Shown here: positions 33,463 to 41,278 of the stretch, one piece after another
Layout: the number at the start of each line of letters is the position of its first letter
How positions within the stretch are numbered: the first letter of the stretch is position 1
From: an uncultured Eubacteriales bacterium
GTDB lineage: Bacteria; Bacillota; Clostridia; Christensenellales; CAG-138
Assembly (NCBI GenBank): GCA_900546845.1
Contig: UREK01000004.1
Coordinates: 25,297-89,296 of the forward strand
Direction: 5' to 3'
DNA length: 64,000 bases
Notes under the pieces: model-generated
What the model was told of the DNA's origin: nothing
Seen by the model: the letters and a program-made list of their open reading frames with translations, nothing else
Database searches by the model: none
Program-made: the position numbers and the translations under genes

Positions 33463-33684
33463 ACACAATTCTCCCTTTTTGATCTATGCTGAAATGCAGC
33501 GCGCCGCATTCCATCATGCTGCATAATATGTTACGCCGCTGTGTTATGCATCTGATTTGTCCATCGTTTGATAAGGGCATGCAGTTGTGGATGGTAAGAA
33601 GCACCCCCTTTCCGGTGCTTTTATAAAAACAGGGCCTCCCGTAAAAACGAAAGGCTCCATTTATTCCAGTTTTGCGATTGGAGA

Positions 33685-34503
33685 TCATTCTATGCATTCC
33701 GCCGCGCGCAGAAATTCTTCGGGGACCGCGCCGCCGTATTCGCTGATTTCATAGGTTTCGAGGTTGCGGATCTTCTCTGCCTCCGCACCATACTTTTCAG
33801 CCAGCTTCCCCTTCTGTTCCTCGCGCTGCGCCCGGCCCGCCCGGTGATACCGCTCGGCAAGATCCACAATCTGTTTTTCACGCGGCCATGCGATCCGCTC
33901 GACATGATCCGGCCAATACATCCAATCGAAGTACTGGCATTCATGGCAGGAGGCCAGCTGCACCTTGAAATCTACGCGCTCATCGGAAACCGGGACGATA
34001 ATGTCCGCGCTGTGCGCATACGGCTTTTTAAACTCGTCCGCCCAGAACAGGATCGCGGGCGTATGTGCGAGGCACGGCGTGTCCGCGCAGATATGCGGAA
34101 CCGTGAGCAGGAACGAAGCGTCCTGAACCAGGAGCGACACGTTGCGGTGATCCGCGTGGTAATCGTTCGGGCGGTTGGTGAGGATCACGTCCGGCTTGAA
34201 GCGGCGGATGTAGCGGATCAGATGTTCGCGCGCCGCAAGGGTCACCTCCAGCCTGCCGTCCGGGTAATCCAGCACATCATAGCGCCCACCGAGCAGCCGC
34301 CCGCTCGCCGCAGCTTCGCTGCGACGCTGGAGCTTGACCTCCTCCGCACTTTCGTCGCGGTACGTGCCGGCGCTGCCATCCGTCACCGAAAGCAGGCGCA
34401 CCTGCCACCCCGCCTCGCGCAGCTTGGAAAGCAAACCGCCCGAATAGGTATCCGCGTCGTCCGGGTGCGCGCCAATGCTCAAAATCCTGCGTTGTTCTTC
34501 CAT
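33685..34503 (-). CDS. PIG-L (LmbE-like) deacetylase
   Basis: A 272-residue zinc-dependent deacetylase: AHPDDADTYSGG at residues 12-23 holds the His-Asp-Asp metal/catalytic motif and NDYHADHRN supplies the second His pair. Family members remove the N-acetyl group from GlcNAc-type sugars. The gene is 25 bases downstream of nagB, which suggests that it deacetylates an amino sugar to feed NagB. This is inference from context. A shallow hairpin with a T run follows near 33600-33620. No signal peptide, so it acts in the cytoplasm. Confidence 0.88.
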   Translation of the reverse strand: MEEQRRILSIGAHPDDADTYSGGLLSKLREAGWQVRLLSVTDGSAGTYRDESAEEVKLQRRSEAAASGRLLGGRYDVLDYPDGRLEVTLAAREHLIRYIRRFKPDVILTNRPNDYHADHRNVSLLVQDASFLLTVPHICADTPCLAHTPAILFWADEFKKPYAHSADIIVPVSDERVDFKVQLASCHECQYFDWMYWPDHVERIAWPREKQIVDLAERYHRAGRAQREEQKGKLAEKYGAEAEKIRNLETYEISEYGGAVPEEFLRAAECIE

Positions 34504-34528
34504 GTTATCCTCCCTCTTCCCGCTTCAA

Positions 34529-35254
34529 TCAAAGGCTGCATTCCAAATCAAAATCGCAGAGCACCGTCACATCCGGGTGCAGCTGCAAAAAGCTCGCGGG
34601 CACCTCCGGATCAACCTTGCCGCAGAGCGCCTTCTGCAAAGCCTCCCGCTTCTGGCCGCCCGAAGCGAGCAGGAGGATGCGCCTTGCCTTCAGGATCCCG
34701 CCCATGCCCAAAGTGAGCGCTGCGCGCGGCACATCGTCCAGGCTCTTAAAATTACGGCTGTTTGTGATGCGCGTGCTCTCCGCAAGCGTCACCACATGCG
34801 TATGCACGTCAAGCGTCCGGGCCGGCTCGTTGAAGCCGATATGCCCGTTCTGCCCGATGCCGAGCAGTTGGAGGTCGATGCCGCCAAGCCGCTCATACAG
34901 CGCGTCATAGCGCCGGCATTCCGCTTCCGCATCCTCTGCAAGCCCGTTCGGGATATGCGTGTTTTCCCTTTTGATATCGGTGCGGCTAAAAAGATGCGTT
35001 TCCATGAAATGCCGGTAGCTTTGCGCATCGTCCGCGCCGAGGCCGGCGTATTCGTCCAAGTTGATGGTGCGCACGGCTTGGAACGTCGCCTTCCTTTCCC
35101 GGTACGCTTCCGCCAGGCAGTCATAGGCCCCGATGGGCGTGCTGCCCGTCGCAAGGCCTAGGACGCAATCCGGCTTTTCCCGCACAGCCGCCAGGACGAT
35201 CTCCGCCGCGCGGCGGCTCAGCGCCGCGTAGTTTTCTTCCCGTATGATCCTCAT
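34529..35254 (-). CDS. nagB: Glucosamine-6-phosphate deaminase
   Basis: A 241-residue enzyme converting glucosamine-6-phosphate to fructose-6-phosphate and ammonia. Diagnostic segments: LGLATGSTPIGAYDCL, NLDEYAGLGADDAQSYRHFM (catalytic Asp), LGIGQNGHIGFNEP (His/Glu) and ALTLGMGGILKARRIL. The start at MRIIREENY is chosen as in homologues. The ribosome site (GGGGATTTGGACAA) is mediocre. It is the first gene of a pair with a PIG-L deacetylase. Confidence 0.95.
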   Translation of the reverse strand: MRIIREENYAALSRRAAEIVLAAVREKPDCVLGLATGSTPIGAYDCLAEAYRERKATFQAVRTINLDEYAGLGADDAQSYRHFMETHLFSRTDIKRENTHIPNGLAEDAEAECRRYDALYERLGGIDLQLLGIGQNGHIGFNEPARTLDVHTHVVTLAESTRITNSRNFKSLDDVPRAALTLGMGGILKARRILLLASGGQKREALQKALCGKVDPEVPASFLQLHPDVTVLCDFDLECSL

Positions 35255-35320
35255 TTGTCCAAATCCCCGTATCCGTTTTGACGGCACGCGCCTTCACGCC
35301 GCGTCCGCCCCTCTACATGA

Positions 35321-35353
35321 AAAAGCACCGCCCTTAAGGTGAACGGTGCTTTG
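35321..35353 (-). terminator. Terminator of rplS
   Basis: AAGCACCG / CGGTGCTT hairpin with a loop of about 13 bases and a T run on the minus strand, 14 bases after the rplS stop. Confidence 0.8.
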
Positions 35354-35366
35354 GGGTTCCGCCTTA

Positions 35367-35720
35367 TTATTTCTCCACGATGCGCTCGACGACCTTCGCA
35401 GCCTTGCCGACGCGGTTGCGCAGATAGTACAGCTTCGCGCGGCGAACCTGGCCGTGACGGACGACCTCGATGCGGCCGATGCGGGGGCTGTGGTAGGGGA
35501 ATGTACGCTCGACGCCTACGCCATAGGACATCCTGCGGACGGTGAACGTCTTGCGGATGCCGCCGCCCTGCATTTTGATGACGATGCCCTCGAAGTTCTG
35601 AAGCCTCTCGCGCGTACCCTCGATAACCTTCACGTATACGCGGACGGTATCACCGATCTCCAGCTTGGGGAGGTCAGTGCGCAACTGTTCTTTTTCAAGT
35701 TCCCTGATGATGTCAGCCAT
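35367..35720 (-). CDS. rplS: Ribosomal protein L19
   Basis: A 117-residue large-subunit protein at the 30S-50S interface: FRIGDTVRVY-like EIGDTVRVYVKVIEGTRERLQNFEG, then RKTFTVRRMSYGVGVERTFPYHSPRI and the RRAKLYYLR end. The ATG follows GAAGGAGAAAGCT. It has its own strong promoter within the trmD-rplS gap as well as likely read-through from trmD. Confidence 0.97.
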   Translation of the reverse strand: MADIIRELEKEQLRTDLPKLEIGDTVRVYVKVIEGTRERLQNFEGIVIKMQGGGIRKTFTVRRMSYGVGVERTFPYHSPRIGRIEVVRHGQVRRAKLYYLRNRVGKAAKVVERIVEK

Positions 35721-35794
35721 TTTTAGCTTTCTCCTTCCTCATAGACGTTCTTGAAGGATGGCTCCCACATTGGACCGCCCGTTTTCCGAACGCC

Positions 35795-35823
35795 ATTATA
35801 CCATGTTCCGTTTGTGTTTGCAA
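35795..35823 (-). promoter_or_regulatory. Promoter of rplS, with a structured 70-nt leader
   Basis: Minus-strand TTGCAA (35818-35823), 17 bases, TATAAT (35795-35800). The leader to the rplS start (about 70 bases) has complementary GGCGTTC / GAACGTC segments and may be an autoregulatory L19 leader, a known type in Bacillota; I could not confirm the fold. Confidence 0.7.
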
Positions 35824-35834
35824 GGCATATTTGC

Positions 35835-36572
35835 CTAATCTTCTTGGTTTTTCAGTTCCGCGAGGAACCGCCTGTCGTGCTTGTCCAGCCCGGCCTCATC
35901 CAAGGCCACCATCAGCTCCGGCCTGCGCTCCCATGTGAGCCGGTATGATTCCTGCCGCCGCCAGCGCGCGATGTGCGCATGGTTGCCGTTTAAGAGCACC
36001 TCCGGCACGGCCATGCCCCGGTATTCCGCGGGGCGGGTATACTGCGGGTATTCCAGAAGCCCCGCGCTGAAGGATTCGTCCTCCGCCGATTCGCTGCTGC
36101 CGAGCACGCCCGGAATGAAGCGGGAAACGCAGTCTATGAGCACCATCGCGGGGAGTTCCCCGCCCGTGAGCACATAGTCGCCGATGGAAAGCTCCCGGTC
36201 CATCTGTGCCATTGCCCGCTCGTCGATGCCCTCATAATGCCCGCAGAGCAAAAGCAGTCGTTCCTGCCGCGCAAGTTCCCGCGCCATGGCCGTGGTGAGC
36301 GTCTCGCCGCGCGGTGCAAGCACGATGCGCAGTGCCTCATGCTCCGGATCCACAGCGTCCAGGCAGGAAAAGATCGGCTGCGGCATCATGACCATGCCCG
36401 CGCCGCCGCCGAAAGGGTAATCGTCCGTGTTCTTATGCTTGCTTTGGGAATACTCCCGGATGTTATGCAGGGCAAATTCCAGAATGCCCTTTTCCTGCGC
36501 CCGGCCGAGCATGCTCGTGCCGAGCACACCGGAAAACATCTCGGGAAAAAGCGTCAACACATCAATCTTCAA
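35835..36572 (-). CDS. trmD: tRNA (guanine-N1)-methyltransferase
   Basis: A 245-residue SPOUT-class enzyme that makes m1G37 in tRNA and prevents frameshifting. It shows KIDVLTLFPEMFSGVL, DDYPFGGGAGMVM, ILLCGHYEGIDERA-like LLCGHYEGIDERA, and SIGDYVLTGGELPAMV forming the trefoil knot. The start is a TTG at 36572 with GGAGG nine bases upstream, overlapping the rimM stop by 11 bases. The usual rimM-trmD-rplS order is kept. Confidence 0.96.
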   Translation of the reverse strand: MKIDVLTLFPEMFSGVLGTSMLGRAQEKGILEFALHNIREYSQSKHKNTDDYPFGGGAGMVMMPQPIFSCLDAVDPEHEALRIVLAPRGETLTTAMARELARQERLLLLCGHYEGIDERAMAQMDRELSIGDYVLTGGELPAMVLIDCVSRFIPGVLGSSESAEDESFSAGLLEYPQYTRPAEYRGMAVPEVLLNGNHAHIARWRRQESYRLTWERRPELMVALDEAGLDKHDRRFLAELKNQED

Positions 36573-37077
36573 AAAGGCCAACCTCCCGCAGCACATCCGC
36601 ATGGAGCACGATGCGCTTATTTTCCACATCCACCTCGGCAAGGAGTTTTTTCAACGCCGGGATGAGCAGCGTCCGCGCACCCTTGATGACATAAACGTCG
36701 TTCGCACCGGTTTCAAGCACGTCGGTCAGCGTCCCATATTCCACGTTTTCGGTATCGCACACCCGGCAGCCGATCAGATCCACCACAAAGTAGCGGCCCG
36801 GCGGCAGCTTCGCCGCGTGCGCGCGGTCCACGCAAAGGTACGTGTTGCGCAGCTTCTCCGCTTCCTCCCGCGTAGCGACGCCGGAGATGGATGCATACAC
36901 CGCGTCCTCCCGCACGCCCACGCCGGAAACCGTGACAGGCGTATAGCCCCCATTCCGCTCCAGGTACGCTTCCTTGAGCGAAGCATAGCGGCCAAGGTCA
37001 TCCGAAAGCGGCAGCAGCTTCACCGCACCGTGCACGCCGTGCGGGCGCACGATTAAGCCAACGCGAAGATATTCCAT
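36562..37077 (-). CDS. rimM: Ribosome maturation factor RimM
   Basis: A 171-residue 16S processing factor binding S19: N-terminal RimM domain (LRVGLIVRPHGVHGAVKLLPLSDD) and C-terminal PRC-barrel (PPGRYFVVDLIGCRV...YVIKGARTLLIPALKK). Its ATG overlaps the khpA stop as TGATG, indicating coupling. Confidence 0.95.
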   Translation of the reverse strand: MEYLRVGLIVRPHGVHGAVKLLPLSDDLGRYASLKEAYLERNGGYTPVTVSGVGVREDAVYASISGVATREEAEKLRNTYLCVDRAHAAKLPPGRYFVVDLIGCRVCDTENVEYGTLTDVLETGANDVYVIKGARTLLIPALKKLLAEVDVENKRIVLHADVLREVGLFED

Positions 37078-37304
37078 CAGACGATCTCGACGATGTATTT
37101 CTTGTTCTCGCGGATGGAGGCAGCCTTCACAACAGTGCGGATTGCCTTGGCGATGCGCCCCTGCTTGCCGATGACCTTGCCCATGTCGTCAGGCGCGACG
37201 CTCAGCTCGATGATCGTGGCGTGATCGCCCTCTTTTTCCGTGACCTTTACTTCTTCGGGCTTATCCACGAGATTGATTGCGATATATTTGACCAGTTCTC
37301 CCAT
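37077..37304 (-). CDS. khpA: KH-domain RNA-binding protein KhpA
   Basis: A 75-residue single KH-domain protein (MGELVKYIAINLVDKPEEV, GKVIGKQGRIAKAIRTVVKA with the GxxG loop GKQG). In Bacillota KhpA dimerises with KhpB and binds many RNAs affecting cell size and division. The start at MGELVKY follows GGAGGCAGACC; a longer frame overlaps rpsP and is discarded. Confidence 0.93.
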   Translation of the reverse strand: MGELVKYIAINLVDKPEEVKVTEKEGDHATIIELSVAPDDMGKVIGKQGRIAKAIRTVVKAASIRENKKYIVEIV

Positions 37305-37339
37305 GGTCTGCCTCCTTGCTAAATTTTCCTCGGAGTTTG

Positions 37340-37582
37340 TCACTGGATTGCCCCGGACTTTTTGAGCAGGCCGCGGACGGTGTCGGTGGGCTGTGCGCCG
37401 TTCTTGATCCACTGCTGGGCCTTTTCGTTATCGACCTTGATCTCGGCGGGGTCGGTCAGCGGGTTGTAATAGCCGATCTCCTCCACAAAAGCGCCATCGC
37501 GCGGCGCGCGGGAATCCGCGACCACGATGCGGTAAAACGGAGCCTTCTTGGCGCCCATCCTGCGAAGCCTGATCTTAAGCAT
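37340..37582 (-). CDS. rpsP: Ribosomal protein S16
   Basis: An 80-residue small-subunit protein: KIRLRRMGAKKAPFYRIVVADSRAPRDG and EEIGYYNPL are family signatures. The ATG follows AGGAGGAACAACAACT. It heads the rpsP-khpA-rimM-trmD group, probably read from ylxM-ffh. Confidence 0.97.
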   Translation of the reverse strand: MLKIRLRRMGAKKAPFYRIVVADSRAPRDGAFVEEIGYYNPLTDPAEIKVDNEKAQQWIKNGAQPTDTVRGLLKKSGAIQ

Positions 37583-37665
37583 AGTTGTTGTTCCTCCTGA
37601 AAGTAGATAAATTGGTTTGTGATTTTATCGAAAACGGAAACCCGTTGTTCGCCTTTTGCCCCGGT

Positions 37666-39018
37666 TCAGAAGCCGAATGGGAAGCGCTTCTTCCCCTTTT
37701 TGAACTTGCCGCCCTTGCCCTTGCCCATGTTCGTGAGCTGCTTCATCATCTTGCGCGAAGCCTCGTACTGGTTGAGCAGGCGGTTCACCTCCTGGATGCT
37801 GGTGCCGCTGCCGCGTGCGATGCGCTTCCGGCGGCTCGCATTGAGGATATCCGGCCGGCGGCGCTCCTGGGGCGTCATCGCCCGGATGATCGCCTGCGTG
37901 CGGGCCACCTGCTTTTCATCGATCTCCATGCTGCCGAGCTTGCTCGCGTCCATGCCGGGGATCATTCCGAGGATGTCCTGCATGGAGCCCATGTCCTTCA
38001 TCTGCTCGAACTGGTCGAGATAATCCTCCAGCGTGAACTCGTCCTTGCGCAGCTTCGCCTCAAGCTCCACAGCCTTCTTTTCGTCGAACGCCGTCTGCGC
38101 CTTTTCTATGAGGGTGAGCACGTCGCCCATGCCGAGGATACGGGAAGCCATACGGTCGGGATGGAAGGGCTCGATGTCCGTGAGCTTTTCGCCCGTGCCG
38201 GAAAACTTGATGGGCTTTCCCGTCACAGCCTTGACGGAAAGCGCCGCGCCGCCGCGGGTATCGCCGTCGAGCTTGGTGACGATCACGCCCGTGAGCTCGA
38301 GCGTTTCGTTGAAGGCCTTGGCCACGTTCACCGCGTCCTGGCCGGTCATCGCGTCGATCACGAGCAGGATCTCGCTCGGGTTCACCGCTTCCTTTACGGC
38401 GGCGATCTCCGCCATCATGTCGCCGTCGATATGCAGGCGGCCCGCCGTGTCGATGATGACGAGGTCCTTCAGGTTTCGCCGCGCATGCTCGACGCCGAGC
38501 TTCGCCGTTTCCACCGGGTCGCTCTGGCCGCGCTCAAACACCGGCACGCCCGCCTTTTCGCCCACCACCTGCAGCTGCTTGATGGCCGCTGGGCGGTAGA
38601 TGTCGCAAGCCACAAGGAGCGGGGATTTTCCGTATTGCTTTGCAAGGTATGCCGCGAGCTTGCCTGCCATGGTGGTCTTGCCCGCGCCCTGAAGGCCCGC
38701 GAGCAGGATCACGGAAGGCGTAGCGGAACCGAATTCGACTTTCGCGTTCGTGCCGCCCATGAGCTTGGTCATCTCTTCGTTTACGATTTTGACGACCTGC
38801 TGGCCGGGCGTGAGGCTTTCAAGCACCTCCGCGCCGACCGCGCGCTCCGTTACGGCGTTTACGAAGCCTTTGACGACCGTGAAGTTCACGTCCGCCTCCA
38901 AAAGCGCGAGCTTGACCTCGCGCATGGCTTCTTTCACGTCCTTTTCATTCAGCTTTCCTTTGCCGGAAAGCTTTTTGAACACGTTTTGCAGTTTGGAAGA
39001 AAGCCCTTCAAACGCCAT
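37666..39018 (-). CDS. ffh: Signal recognition particle protein Ffh (SRP54)
   Basis: A 450-residue GTPase with N domain, G domain (P-loop GLQGAGKTT, DTAGRL, TKLDGDTRGGAA) and a Met-rich M domain binding signal peptides and SRP RNA (QMKDMGSMQDILGMIPGM, SRRKRIARGSGT). With FtsY (41.3 kb) it targets nascent membrane proteins. The start at MAFEGLSSKLQ; the longer frame overlaps ylxM. It lies four bases after ylxM. Confidence 0.97.
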   Translation of the reverse strand: MAFEGLSSKLQNVFKKLSGKGKLNEKDVKEAMREVKLALLEADVNFTVVKGFVNAVTERAVGAEVLESLTPGQQVVKIVNEEMTKLMGGTNAKVEFGSATPSVILLAGLQGAGKTTMAGKLAAYLAKQYGKSPLLVACDIYRPAAIKQLQVVGEKAGVPVFERGQSDPVETAKLGVEHARRNLKDLVIIDTAGRLHIDGDMMAEIAAVKEAVNPSEILLVIDAMTGQDAVNVAKAFNETLELTGVIVTKLDGDTRGGAALSVKAVTGKPIKFSGTGEKLTDIEPFHPDRMASRILGMGDVLTLIEKAQTAFDEKKAVELEAKLRKDEFTLEDYLDQFEQMKDMGSMQDILGMIPGMDASKLGSMEIDEKQVARTQAIIRAMTPQERRRPDILNASRRKRIARGSGTSIQEVNRLLNQYEASRKMMKQLTNMGKGKGGKFKKGKKRFPFGF

Positions 39019-39022
39019 TCGT

Positions 39023-39364
39023 TTATTCCTCAACCATGTTGTAAAGTTCGTCCGCTTTGGCGCAGAGCGCCGCCTTTGTCGCCCCTTCGGGCAGCGTTTG
39101 TGCAAGCCGCTTCAACTCCCGCAGGCCGCGCTGCAGTGCGGCGTCTCGTTTCATGAGGCCGAGGCTTTGCTCCAGCGCGTAAAGCTGCTCCTCCCCGCGT
39201 TTGAGCGCATCCCGCACGCCCTGGCGGGAAATGCCCTCGCGCTCCGCGATCTCGGCAAGGGAGCAGTCCTCCAGCAGGTATTGTTCCATCAGCGCCCGCT
39301 GGCGGCCGGTCAGCAGCGCGCCATAATAGTCCAGCAAATACCCCAATTCAATGTGCTTTTCCAT
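39023..39364 (-). CDS. ylxM: YlxM-type helix-turn-helix protein
   Basis: A 113-residue protein with LLDYYGALLTGRQRALMEQYLLEDCSLAEIAEREGISRQGVRDAL, a sigma-4-like helix-turn-helix; the rest is a helical tail. YlxM sits next to ffh in most Bacillota and is thought to modulate the SRP; no DNA target is known. Promoter at 39409-39436. It starts the ylxM-ffh-rpsP-khpA-rimM-trmD block. Confidence 0.92.
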   Translation of the reverse strand: MEKHIELGYLLDYYGALLTGRQRALMEQYLLEDCSLAEIAEREGISRQGVRDALKRGEEQLYALEQSLGLMKRDAALQRGLRELKRLAQTLPEGATKAALCAKADELYNMVEE

Positions 39365-39408
39365 GTCGCGTGCCTCGCTGTAAAGGTCTTTAGCTTTACA
39401 CCATTGCT

Positions 39409-39436
39409 ATTATACCGGAATCTGCCGGAAAGTCAA
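39409..39436 (-). promoter_or_regulatory. Strong promoter of the ylxM-ffh operon
   Basis: Minus-strand TTGACT (39431-39436), 16 bases, TATAAT (39409-39414). The -35 overlaps the stop of the upstream membrane-protein gene. Confidence 0.75.
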
Positions 39437-39948
39437 GCATTTTTCTTCTTTTTAGCGGGCTCCGTACGCTTTGCTGCACCGTGCTCCTGCGCGCGAAGCT
39501 GCCGCACCGTGCCATACGTGTTGTAGCAATGCGCGAACGCGAATATCGCGGCGAAAAGCAGCAGCGCCATGTTCAGGCAAAGCCCGCCCGTGAGCAAAAA
39601 CGCCGCGCTCGGCACGATCGCCATCGGCATGCGGGACCAGGGCGCAAGCTGGCGGCCATTCACGAAATACCAGGCCCACAGCCCCCAATACCCGGCAATG
39701 CAGGCGGCCATCGTGATCATCCAGATCACGGCGAGTTCCGCGCTGCGGAAGCCGAACTGGAACGGCCCGATGCCGATGCACATCAGCAGGATGCAGCCCA
39801 TGCGGCCCAGCTGTTCCAGCCAGCTGAGGAACGGCTTGGGCGGCTCCACCTTTTCCGGGTTCCTGGGCTTAAAAAACACATACAGCAAATTCGGCAGCAG
39901 CAGCGCTGCAAGCGCCACCGCGCTCCAGAGGGAAAACGTCAGCTCCAT
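39433..39948 (-). CDS. Small membrane protein of unknown function
   Basis: A 171-residue protein with four or five predicted membrane helices (about 6-26, 48-65, 70-95, 107-128 and 128-145) and a basic, Lys-rich C-terminus (KKKKNA) facing the cytoplasm. No family is recognised. It overlaps the upstream ADP-ribosyltransferase-like gene by ten bases, so the two are coupled. It lies in the gap between ftsY and ylxM, which are usually neighbours in Bacillota. Confidence 0.65.
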   Translation of the reverse strand: MELTFSLWSAVALAALLLPNLLYVFFKPRNPEKVEPPKPFLSWLEQLGRMGCILLMCIGIGPFQFGFRSAELAVIWMITMAACIAGYWGLWAWYFVNGRQLAPWSRMPMAIVPSAAFLLTGGLCLNMALLLFAAIFAFAHCYNTYGTVRQLRAQEHGAAKRTEPAKKKKNA

Positions 39949-40514
39949 TGCTTTTCATGCTCCTTTTCTTCAAACAGTTCCGGAAAATGCGATTGGTAGA
40001 ACGCGGCTACAGGGTCTTCCGGCCGTTCATACAGCCGGTGTTCTTCTATCTCCGCGCGTATCATGCGCGCGACGCGCGGCAGGCGGCCCAGCGTGCGCAT
40101 TTCGCCGTAAAAGAAGATGCGCAGCTTCCCTTCCTCCGCCCGCGCGCGGAAATACTCCGCCGCGTCCGGGATGCGGGTGCAGCGGCTGACCGGCACGGGA
40201 GCCGCGCTCACGAGCACATGTGGGATCGCCGTGGGGTTAAATGCGTCCGGCACATCGTCGCACGCATACAAAAAGCCTTCCCGCCCGCCGTAAAGCTCCA
40301 TGAACTGGCCTTCGTAATACTCCTCATAGATCAGCCGCCCCTCCCTGTCGAACCCATAAGGAAAGAACGCATGCGGCGCGGGCAACGGGTTGAATACGTA
40401 CATCGCCGCAATCACAGGGTTTGTGCTGAAATAAACGTAAGCCTCCCCATGCTGGGAAAGGCTTGGCCGAAGCGTCTTGATCCCACCCCGCGGGCTGCCG
40501 TGATAGAGCGTCAT
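39939..40514 (-). CDS. Uncharacterised protein, possibly of ADP-ribosyltransferase-like fold
   Basis: A 191-residue cytoplasmic protein. The first 45 residues (MTLYHGSPRGGIKTLRPS and EAYVYFSTNPVIAAMY) resemble the N-terminal half of PARP- or toxin-type ADP-ribosyltransferase folds: a Tyr-His-Gly-Ser strand and a Phe-Ser-Thr strand followed by a helix. A Glu candidate is in IYEEYYEGQFMEL. The rest does not match a family I know. The start is placed at the second Met because GGGGAGG is ten bases before it. It is coupled to a membrane protein. Other folds with a YHGS motif remain possible. Confidence 0.5.
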   Translation of the reverse strand: MTLYHGSPRGGIKTLRPSLSQHGEAYVYFSTNPVIAAMYVFNPLPAPHAFFPYGFDREGRLIYEEYYEGQFMELYGGREGFLYACDDVPDAFNPTAIPHVLVSAAPVPVSRCTRIPDAAEYFRARAEEGKLRIFFYGEMRTLGRLPRVARMIRAEIEEHRLYERPEDPVAAFYQSHFPELFEEKEHEKQWS

Positions 40515-40738
40515 TAACCTCATACCTCCCCAAAATCCGTTTCAACGTCCCGAAAGCGAATTTCCTTGCTTTTTCGCATTTGCTGCAATAAAATTATAAA
40601 AATTATAGTATAAGCCAGTTAACAAAAATATATCATTCCCAAAATCCAATGGATCCGCTTCCTCATGGTAAGTTTGCCGCGCATCCCCGCAAGCACGCCA
40701 AAGCCCCTGACGCCATATCAGCAAGGAGGTAAAATGTC

Positions 40739-41260
40739 ATGAAAGCCATGGAAACCCAATATTACTGCAACCGCTGCAAAAGCGAACTCCCTGCCGTTTC
40801 ACGCGTATGTCCCAACTGCGGCTTTGAGCAGGATGTGCGGCTGAAGTGGCACCGCTTTGTTTGCGGTGCGCTGTTTCTGTCCGCTGCACTCAGCGTTCTG
40901 ATGGGCATACAGCAACTACTTCTCTATTTTCAGGCCAGGAAATATTTCCCCGATTCCGCCGAAAATACTTTCCTGCTGGTCTACAGCATCATCCTGTTCG
41001 TTCTCTGTGCCGGGTTTGCGTATTTCCCTCCGCGTGCGCGTCAGCTGCTCCGCGCATTCAAGGCAGGCGCGCCGGAGTACTATCTCCGCATGCGCTGGAT
41101 CTTCCTCGGCATAAACTTGGCCGCAGCCCTTGTGCTTGCATGTTTGTCGCACAAAGCTTCCGATTTTTTGTCCGAATTGCCGCCTGCAGCGCTCAACATA
41201 GGGTTTACGCTCATCATGCGCTCTTATTATGGCATACGGGCGCATCTGTTCACCGAGTAG
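40739..41260 (+). CDS. Zinc-ribbon membrane protein of unknown function
   Basis: A 173-residue protein starting with a zinc ribbon (C10, C13, C24, C27: CNRC...CPNC) followed by four predicted membrane helices. The ATG at 40739 is nine bases after AAGGAGG. It is the only plus-strand gene between 17.7 and 51 kb, transcribed convergently towards ftsY and divergently from the ADP-ribosyltransferase-like pair. A zinc ribbon in front of membrane helices is common in small clostridial envelope proteins with no known activity. Confidence 0.75.
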   Translation: MKAMETQYYCNRCKSELPAVSRVCPNCGFEQDVRLKWHRFVCGALFLSAALSVLMGIQQLLLYFQARKYFPDSAENTFLLVYSIILFVLCAGFAYFPPRARQLLRAFKAGAPEYYLRMRWIFLGINLAAALVLACLSHKASDFLSELPPAALNIGFTLIMRSYYGIRAHLFTE

Positions 41261-41278
41261 AACGCTGCTCCAGCCGCC

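Noticed and set aside
33600..33684. A hairpin (AGCACC/GGTGCT) and a second pairing (GGGCCTCCC/GGAGCCT) upstream of the PIG-L gene end
   Set aside because: Pairing is partial and the T run is weak, so I could not decide that it is a terminator; it is only mentioned with the PIG-L entry.
40739..41260. Zinc-ribbon membrane protein taken as an insertion-sequence or toxin gene
   Set aside because: It has no transposase or toxin motif; only a zinc ribbon and membrane helices are seen.
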